Source: Streptomyces sp. NBC_01304 (GTDB lineage Bacteria; Actinomycetota; Actinomycetes; Streptomycetales; Streptomycetaceae). From it: DNA of 64,000 bases. A program made the translations under genes and the position numbers. This document shows positions 58,473 through 64,000 of this stretch, one piece after another. The stretch lies in assembly GCF_035975855.1 (NCBI RefSeq), contig NZ_CP109055.1, positions 1,550,001 to 1,614,000 on the forward strand, given 5' to 3'. The first letter of the stretch is position 1. Each line of letters starts with the position of its first letter. The notes beneath the pieces are model-generated. The model saw only the letters and a program-made list of their open reading frames with translations. It did no database searches and was not told the DNA's origin.

Positions 58473-60986
58473 GTGACCCTTATCGATCAGCTGCCGCCGG
58501 ATGCCGACCCCGATGCCCTCTTCGACGCCTTCTCGTCGTGGGCCGAGGACCAGGGGATCACCCTCTACCCGGCTCAGGAGGAGGCGCTGATCGAGGTGGT
58601 CTCCGGGGCGAATGTGATCTTGTCCACGCCGACCGGCTCGGGCAAGTCGCTGGTCGCGGCTGGTGCGCACTTCGCGGCGCTGGCCCAGGACAAGGTCACC
58701 TTCTACACGGCGCCGATCAAGGCGCTGGTGTCGGAGAAGTTCTTCGACCTGTGCAAGCTCTTCGGCACCGAGAACGTCGGCATGCTGACCGGCGACGCGT
58801 CCGTCAACTCGGACGCGCCCGTCATCTGCTGCACCGCCGAGGTGCTCGCCTCCATCGCGCTGCGCGACGGCAAGCACGCCGACATCGGCCAGGTCGTGAT
58901 GGACGAGTTCCACTTCTACGCGGAGCCGGACCGCGGCTGGGCCTGGCAGATCCCGCTCCTGGAGCTGCCACAGGCGCAGTTCATCCTGATGTCGGCGACG
59001 CTCGGCGACGTCGCGATGTTCGAGAAGGACCTGACCCGCCGCACCGGCCGCCCGACCTCGGTGGTCCGCTCGGCGACCCGGCCGGTGCCGCTCTCCTACG
59101 AGTACCGGCTCACCCCGATCACCGAGACCATCACCGAACTGCTGGAGACCAAGCAAGCGCCGGTGTACATCGTGCACTTCACGCAGGCGCAGGCCGTCGA
59201 GCGGGCGCAGTCGCTGATGAGCATCAACATGTGTACGCGCGAGGAGAAGGACCAGATCGCCGACCTGATCGGCAGCTTCCGGTTCACCACCAAGTTCGGC
59301 CAGAACCTCTCGCGTTACGTACGGCACGGCATCGGCGTGCACCACGCCGGCATGCTGCCCAAGTACCGGCGTCTGGTGGAGAAACTCGCCCAGGCCGGTC
59401 TGCTGAAGGTCATCTGCGGCACCGACACCCTCGGCGTGGGCGTCAACGTCCCCATCCGTACGGTGCTGTTCACCGCGCTCACCAAGTACGACGGCACGCG
59501 TGTACGCACCCTGCGCGCCCGGGAGTTCCACCAGATCGCCGGCCGTGCGGGGCGGGCCGGCTTCGACACCTCCGGCCTTGTCGTCGCCCAGGCGCCCGAG
59601 CACGTCATCGAGAACGAGAAGGCACTGAGCAAGGCGGGCGACGACCCGAAGAAGCGCCGCAAGGTGGTCCGCAAGAAGGCCCCGGAAGGCTTTGTCGCGT
59701 GGTCGGACACCACCTTCGAAAAGCTCATCGGCGCCGACCCGGAGCCGCTGACCTCCCGCTTCCGGGTCACCAACATCATGCTGCTCTCGGTGATCGCCCG
59801 ACCCGGCGACGCCTTCAAGGCGATGCGCCACCTCCTGGAGGACAACCACGAGCCGCGCAAGGCGCAGCTGCGGCACATCCGCCGGGCCATCGCCATCTAC
59901 CGCTCGCTGCTCGACGGCGGCGTCGTGGAGCAGCTGGACACCCCCGACGCCGAGGGCCGCAGCATCCGGCTCACCGTCGACCTCCAGCAGGACTTCGCCC
60001 TCAACCAGCCCCTGTCGACGTTCGCGCTGGCCGCCTTCGACCTCCTTGAGCCGGAGTCGCCGTCGTACGCACTCGACATGGTCTCCGTCGTCGAGTCGAC
60101 CCTCGACGACCCGCGCCAGATCCTCGCCGCCATGCAGAACAAGGCGCGCGGTGAGGCGGTCGGCCAGATGAAGGCGGACGGCGTCGAGTACGAGGAGCGC
60201 ATGGAGCGCCTCCAGGACATCTCGTACCCGAAGCCGCTGGAAGAGCTGCTCTGGCACGCCTACAACGTCTACAAGAAGTCGCACCCCTGGGTCGCCGACC
60301 ACCCGGTCTCCCCCAAGTCCGTCATCCGCGACATGTACGAACGGGCGCTGACCTTCACCGAGTTCACGTCCTGGTACGAGCTGGCCCGCACCGAGGGCAT
60401 CGTCCTGCGCTACCTCGCCAGTGCCTACAAGGCTCTTGAGCACACCATCCCGGACGACCTGAAGTCCGAGGACCTCGAAGACCTCATCGCCTGGCTCGGC
60501 GAGATGGTCCGCCAGGTCGACTCCAGCCTCCTCGACGAGTGGGAGCAGCTCGCCAATCCGGAGGTCGAGACCGCCGAGCAGGCCCAGGAGAAGGCCGACG
60601 AGGTCAAGCCGGTGACCGCGAACGCGCGCGCCTTCAGGGTCCTGGTCCGCAACGCCCTGTTCCGCCGGGTCGAACTGGCCGCGCTGGACAACGTCGACGC
60701 GCTGGCCGAGATGGACGCCGAGTCCGGCTGGGACGCCGACGCGTGGGGCGAGGCGATGGACAAGTACTGGGACGAGTACGAGGACCTGGGCACCGGCCCG
60801 GACGCCCGCGGTCCCAAGCTGCTCGCCATCGAGGAGGACGCGGCGCACGGTCTGTGGCGCGTCCGGCAGACCTTCGCCGACCCGAACGGCGACCATGACT
60901 GGGGCATCAGCGCGGAGGTGGATCTCGCGGCCTCCGACGAGGAGGGCCGCGCGGTCGTCCGCGTCACGGATGTCGGCCAGCTCTGA
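58473..60986 (+). CDS. Ski2/Mtr4-like DEAD/DEAH-box helicase
   Basis: The 837-aa protein has a two-domain helicase core. Walker A is PTGSGKS at 53-59, the DEAH-type motif II is VVMDEFHFY, motif III is ILMSATLGD and motif VI is HQIAGRAGRAGFD. The C-terminal half, of about 400 residues, matches the DUF3516 type found in actinobacterial relatives of Ski2/Mtr4 RNA helicases. It probably unwinds RNA, although a DNA role is not excluded. The start is GTG at 58473, preceded by a run of G residues. Confidence 0.9.
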   Translation: MTLIDQLPPDADPDALFDAFSSWAEDQGITLYPAQEEALIEVVSGANVILSTPTGSGKSLVAAGAHFAALAQDKVTFYTAPIKALVSEKFFDLCKLFGTENVGMLTGDASVNSDAPVICCTAEVLASIALRDGKHADIGQVVMDEFHFYAEPDRGWAWQIPLLELPQAQFILMSATLGDVAMFEKDLTRRTGRPTSVVRSATRPVPLSYEYRLTPITETITELLETKQAPVYIVHFTQAQAVERAQSLMSINMCTREEKDQIADLIGSFRFTTKFGQNLSRYVRHGIGVHHAGMLPKYRRLVEKLAQAGLLKVICGTDTLGVGVNVPIRTVLFTALTKYDGTRVRTLRAREFHQIAGRAGRAGFDTSGLVVAQAPEHVIENEKALSKAGDDPKKRRKVVRKKAPEGFVAWSDTTFEKLIGADPEPLTSRFRVTNIMLLSVIARPGDAFKAMRHLLEDNHEPRKAQLRHIRRAIAIYRSLLDGGVVEQLDTPDAEGRSIRLTVDLQQDFALNQPLSTFALAAFDLLEPESPSYALDMVSVVESTLDDPRQILAAMQNKARGEAVGQMKADGVEYEERMERLQDISYPKPLEELLWHAYNVYKKSHPWVADHPVSPKSVIRDMYERALTFTEFTSWYELARTEGIVLRYLASAYKALEHTIPDDLKSEDLEDLIAWLGEMVRQVDSSLLDEWEQLANPEVETAEQAQEKADEVKPVTANARAFRVLVRNALFRRVELAALDNVDALAEMDAESGWDADAWGEAMDKYWDEYEDLGTGPDARGPKLLAIEEDAAHGLWRVRQTFADPNGDHDWGISAEVDLAASDEEGRAVVRVTDVGQL

Positions 60987-61026
60987 ACGCTCCCGCCGCT
61001 TCGCACCCTGAACCGGAGAACACACG

Positions 61027-61950
61027 ATGACTGATTCCGCCGAGGCCACCTCCGCCGCGCCGAATCCCGCCGAAAGGCTCGTCGATCTGCTCGACCTGGA
61101 GCAGATCGAGGTCAACATCTTCCGTGGCCGCAGCCCGCAGGAGTCCCTGCAGCGCGTCTTCGGCGGACAGGTCGCCGGCCAGGCGCTCATCGCCGCGGGC
61201 CGCACCACCGACGGGGACCGGCCGGTGCACTCGCTGCACGCGTACTTCCTGCGCCCGGGCCACCCCGGGGTGCCGATCGTGTACCAGGTCGAACGGGTGC
61301 GGGACGGGCGCTCCTTCACCACCCGCCGGGTCACCGCGGTGCAGCAGGGCCGCACGATCTTCAATCTGACCGCCTCCTTTCATCAGCCGGAAGAGGGGAG
61401 CATCGAGCACCAACTGCCGCCGCGGCTGACCGCGCCGGACCCCGAGTCGCTGCCGAAAGTCACCGACGAGATCCGTGAGCATCTGGGCGCGCTGCCCGAG
61501 CAGTTGGAGCGCATGGCCCGCCGTCAGCCGTTCGACATCCGCTATGTCGACCGGCTGCGCTGGAGCTCCGACGAGGTCAAGGCCGCCGAGCCGCGCAGCG
61601 CCGTATGGATGCGCGCCGTCGGCAACCTCGGTGACGACCAGCTGATCCACACCTGCGCGCTGACGTACGCCAGCGACATGACGCTCCTCGACGCCGTACG
61701 CATCCCGGTCGAGCCCCTGTGGGGCCCGCGCGGCTTCGACATGGCCTCGCTCGACCACGCGATGTGGTTCCACCGTCCCTTCCGTGCCGACGAATGGTTC
61801 CTCTACGACCAGGAGTCCCCGATCGCGACGGGCGGCCGGGGCCTGGCCCGGGGCCGCATCTATGACCGCGAAGGGCGGCTCCTCGTCTCGTGCGTGCAGG
61901 AGGGCTTGTTCCGTCCGTACGACGCGCGGGACAAGGGCGGCACTCCTTGA
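61027..61950 (+). CDS. tesB: Acyl-CoA thioesterase II
   Basis: The 307-aa protein is a double hot-dog thioesterase of the TesB type, releasing free fatty acids from acyl-CoA. Landmarks are RVFGGQVAGQALIAAGRT, SLHAYFLRPGHPGVPI, TCALTYASDMTLLDAVRIP and MWFHRPFRADEWFLYDQE. The next gene begins in a TTGA overlap with its stop, so the two are coupled. Its exact chain-length preference is unknown. Confidence 0.93.
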   Translation: MTDSAEATSAAPNPAERLVDLLDLEQIEVNIFRGRSPQESLQRVFGGQVAGQALIAAGRTTDGDRPVHSLHAYFLRPGHPGVPIVYQVERVRDGRSFTTRRVTAVQQGRTIFNLTASFHQPEEGSIEHQLPPRLTAPDPESLPKVTDEIREHLGALPEQLERMARRQPFDIRYVDRLRWSSDEVKAAEPRSAVWMRAVGNLGDDQLIHTCALTYASDMTLLDAVRIPVEPLWGPRGFDMASLDHAMWFHRPFRADEWFLYDQESPIATGGRGLARGRIYDREGRLLVSCVQEGLFRPYDARDKGGTP

Positions 61951-62459
61951 GCACGGACTTGACCACGGACGACCGGAGCGGCCGGCTGGCCGAGGCCGTG
62001 CGGCTGCGGGAGGCCGGGCGCCGCGAGGAGGCCCGGGTGCTGCTCGTCGCGCTCGGCGAGGAGTTCCCCGACGACCCCGACGTCGCCTACCAAGCCGCCT
62101 GGGTGCACGACACGCTCGGCCTGGAGGCCGAGGCGGTGCCGTACTACCGGCGGGCCGTCGGCGTTCCCGGCCTGTCCGACGAGGACCGCGCCGGGGCGCT
62201 GCTCGGGCTCGGCTCGACCTACCGGGTGCTCGGGCAGTACCCGCAGGCCGTCGAGACCCTCACCGCGGCCGTCGCCGAATTCCCGGACGACGGAGCTCTT
62301 CGGACGTTCCTCGCGATGTCCCTGTACAACTCCGGCCGCACGCACGACGCGATGGAGCTGCTGCTGAAGCTGCTCGCGGCCACCAGCAGCGATCCGGGCA
62401 TCGCCGGATACCGCGCGGCGATCGAGCACTACGCCGCGGACCTCGACGCGACGCAGTAG
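61947..62459 (+). CDS. Tetratricopeptide-repeat protein
   Basis: The 170-aa protein contains about four TPR units: EAVRLREAGRREEARVLL, AAWVHDTLGLEAEAVPYYR, LGSTYRVLGQYPQAVETL and AMSLYNSGRTHDAMELL. These usually mediate protein contact. I chose the TTG at 61947, which overlaps the tesB stop in TTGA and has AAGGGCGG upstream. The partner is unknown. Confidence 0.8.
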   Translation: MSTDLTTDDRSGRLAEAVRLREAGRREEARVLLVALGEEFPDDPDVAYQAAWVHDTLGLEAEAVPYYRRAVGVPGLSDEDRAGALLGLGSTYRVLGQYPQAVETLTAAVAEFPDDGALRTFLAMSLYNSGRTHDAMELLLKLLAATSSDPGIAGYRAAIEHYAADLDATQ

Positions 62460-62487
62460 CACTCCAGTACGCCACCGGCCTCAGCGG

Positions 62488-63726
62488 TTACGTCACCGCA
62501 CGGCGGACACACCGGTCCAGAGCGGGGCGGGGCCTGCGCCGGAAGCGCCGCAACAGGGAGCGCGGCGCAGGGGTGTTGGCGCTCCTCGCGGCCTTGGCCA
62601 CCTGGCCGTCCGGCGCCCGGAGAGGGCGGGGGCGGTCCATGGAGTCGGCCGCGGCGGGCAGGCGTGGCTCCGTCACGGGGCCGACCTCGGCGGCCGGGCG
62701 ACGCCCGACCGCACGGTCCTCACCCCCGCCGCCGGAGCACTGCCCGGCCACACGATCGACCCCCTCGACCGAAGCCGGCCCTGCCACTCGCCCGCCCCGG
62801 TCAGCCGGGCGGGGCCGCGGCGCTGGATCGGCCCCGCCATCCGGGCACAGCGCGGCCACTCGGCCGCCCGCCTCGTCGTGCGTCCCGGGCACGCCGTCCG
62901 TCACGACGGCCGTGCCGGAGGCGGCCACCCGGACCGTGCGGTCCCCCATGGGCCGAGGCGCGGCCCGTTCCTGGCGTGCCGCGTCGAGTTCCAGGCCGAG
63001 CACCGCCCGCAGCCAGCGGATCTCGTCCGGAGCGTCCGCGTACAAGATCCTCGCGGTGGCCTGAGCGGCGGCTGAATCGGGCCTGCTGGGCGTGCCGAAC
63101 GGATCTGGCTGCAGTCGGCGCAACTCGGCGCGTTCATAGGGATCCGGCACGAGCTCGGCGACCTGGATCGTGTCGAGCATCGAGGCCGCGACGGCCGCCC
63201 GCTCCCACGAGTCCCCGGCCGTCTTCAGCAGGAACCCGCAGCGCCGCGCCCGCCAATTCCTGGCCCGCAGGTCCTCCCCCGCCGCGAGCCGGCTGCGCAT
63301 CGTCTCCGGGGCCTGTCCGGTGAGCAGCGCGGCGTTGGCATCGGCGAACTGCCCCACGTCGTCGGCGAGATAGAGCCAGACCACAGCCCTGTAGCGATTC
63401 AGATACCACTTCACCGGCACCAGCAGACCGGCCCGGGCCAGCCGGGTGAAGCGCCCCGTGCTCACGCCGAGGAGCTCGGCGCCCTGCGCCGTGCCGACCA
63501 TGCGGACCCGCTCGCGCAGGGTGCCGGGAAAGCCGTCCGCCGCACGCAGCCGGTCGAGTTCGGTCCTGGTGACGCGGCGCCGTCCGCTCTCCTCGCCTGC
63601 GACGGTACGGACGCAGCCGAGTTGTACGGCCAGTTCGAACTCGCCGCGCTTGAGTTCCAGTTCTCTGGCCGCGCGCCCGGTGGCGTACGACTCAACTGGC
63701 GTGTGGGTGCCTGCACTTGCAGCCAT
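62488..63726 (-). CDS. Actinomycete protein with DNA-binding-like N terminus (DUF6397-like)
   Basis: The 412-aa protein begins GRAARELELKRGEFELAVQLG, followed by RRRVTRTELDRLRAADGF and later GTAQGAELLGVSTGRFTRLA, a stretch like the excisionase/MerR type of helix-turn-helix. The middle segment VKWYLNRYRAVVWLYLADDV is well formed. The C-terminal 150 residues are Pro/Arg/Gly-rich and likely disordered. It resembles a Streptomyces family annotated DUF6397, though I cannot confirm the number. Function unknown. Confidence 0.7.
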   Translation of the reverse strand: MAASAGTHTPVESYATGRAARELELKRGEFELAVQLGCVRTVAGEESGRRRVTRTELDRLRAADGFPGTLRERVRMVGTAQGAELLGVSTGRFTRLARAGLLVPVKWYLNRYRAVVWLYLADDVGQFADANAALLTGQAPETMRSRLAAGEDLRARNWRARRCGFLLKTAGDSWERAAVAASMLDTIQVAELVPDPYERAELRRLQPDPFGTPSRPDSAAAQATARILYADAPDEIRWLRAVLGLELDAARQERAAPRPMGDRTVRVAASGTAVVTDGVPGTHDEAGGRVAALCPDGGADPAPRPRPADRGGRVAGPASVEGVDRVAGQCSGGGGEDRAVGRRPAAEVGPVTEPRLPAAADSMDRPRPLRAPDGQVAKAARSANTPAPRSLLRRFRRRPRPALDRCVRRAVT

Positions 63727-63834
63727 GACGGTCTCCCCCGTGAGATGCGATTACTCTCGGTGAAGACCGTAGCCCGATTCGCGAAATCCCGCCGAGCCTG
63801 TGGATAACTCTGTCCACGAGACCGTACTGGCAGG

Positions 63835-64000
63835 TCAGAGGTCTATCACCGGCGTTCGCTGCGGCTGCCGTGCCCCGACTTTGAGGTGCTCGCCGACGCG
63901 ATTGACGAGCAGCGTCATCTCGTAGGCCACCTGCCCGATGTCCGCGTCCGACGAGCTCAGGACGCACAGACAGCTGCCGTCGCCGGCCGCCGTCACGAAC
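63835..64000 (-). CDS. C-terminal part of a roadblock/LC7 (CvnB-like) protein
   Basis: The minus-strand frame ends at 63835 and runs off the window. It encodes FVTAAGDGSCLCVLSSSDAD, then VAYEMTLLVNRVGEHL, characteristic of the C-terminal half of roadblock/LC7 domain proteins. In Streptomyces these are the B component of conservons, usually encoded with a histidine-kinase-like protein, a small DUF742 protein and a GTPase. Those partners would lie outside this window. Confidence 0.8.
   Translation of the reverse strand, partial: FVTAAGDGSCLCVLSSSDADIGQVAYEMTLLVNRVGEHLKVGARQPQRTPVIDL

Noticed and set aside
53943..61364. A 2473-codon open frame on the minus strand
   Set aside because: It runs antisense to well-supported genes (ABC subunit, antiporter, helicase). 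It is an effect of extreme G/C content and has no domain pattern of its own.
1..64000. tRNA, rRNA or complete insertion sequence
   Set aside because: I looked for conserved tRNA arms, rRNA stretches and DDE-type transposase motifs and saw none.

Overview
The window comes from a high-GC actinomycete, almost certainly a Streptomyces. The reasons are the very strong G/C bias at third codon positions, many GTG starts, twin-arginine and lipoprotein export signals, paired GAF-ANTAR regulators, conservon-type roadblock proteins and a cysteine-type leader peptide ahead of sulfonate genes. I see no rRNA, tRNA, CRISPR array, complete transposase or integrase.

Layout. 1-8.3 kb: end of an upstream gene, a lactonase, a stand-alone nitric oxide synthase, a STAS protein, two overlapping GAF-ANTAR regulators, a FUSC membrane protein divergent from an AsnC/Lrp regulator, and a HAD phosphatase. 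8.3-14.3 kb: DUF488, cupin, a lipoprotein with a crystallin-like tail, and a glycerol route made of GldA divergent from DhaK and a fused DhaL-DhaM. 14.3-32 kb: an accessory region dominated by predicted conflict or signalling proteins. It has a caspase-like/STAND/WD40 protein whose stop overlaps the start of an alpha/beta hydrolase, a three-repeat protein upstream, a lipoprotein coupled to a TIR-TM-WD40 protein, a second TIR-TM-propeller protein, a two-TM protein and the wreck of a third TIR gene. The segment 23.7-32.0 kb is flanked by in-register direct copies of the 3' end of a YjbQ-family gene, as expected for an island inserted at that gene. 32.5-38 kb: a sulfonate module (leader peptide, ssuC, ssuB, ssuA, ssuD, flavin monooxygenase). 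38-46.3 kb: an orphan MltG-like protein, an ABC exporter divergent from a MarR regulator, a D-lactate-dehydrogenase-like flavo/Fe-S protein, and a PadR locus. 46.5-50.5 kb: an exported GH109-like oxidoreductase, a PNGase A-like amidase and an L,D-transpeptidase lipoprotein. 50.7-64 kb: an asymmetric heterodimeric ABC exporter followed by more ordinary chromosomal genes (antiporter, helicase, thioesterase, TPR protein, DNA-binding-like protein, roadblock protein).

The best candidates for an undescribed system lie at 14.3-32 kb. One is the caspase/STAND/WD40 plus hydrolase pair, with the three-repeat protein possibly in the same transcription unit. The other is the lipoprotein plus TIR-TM-WD40 operon, in which an outer-face lipoprotein could be the sensor for a membrane-anchored intracellular TIR domain. 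Both are inferences from architecture and gene coupling; no activity can be read from sequence alone.
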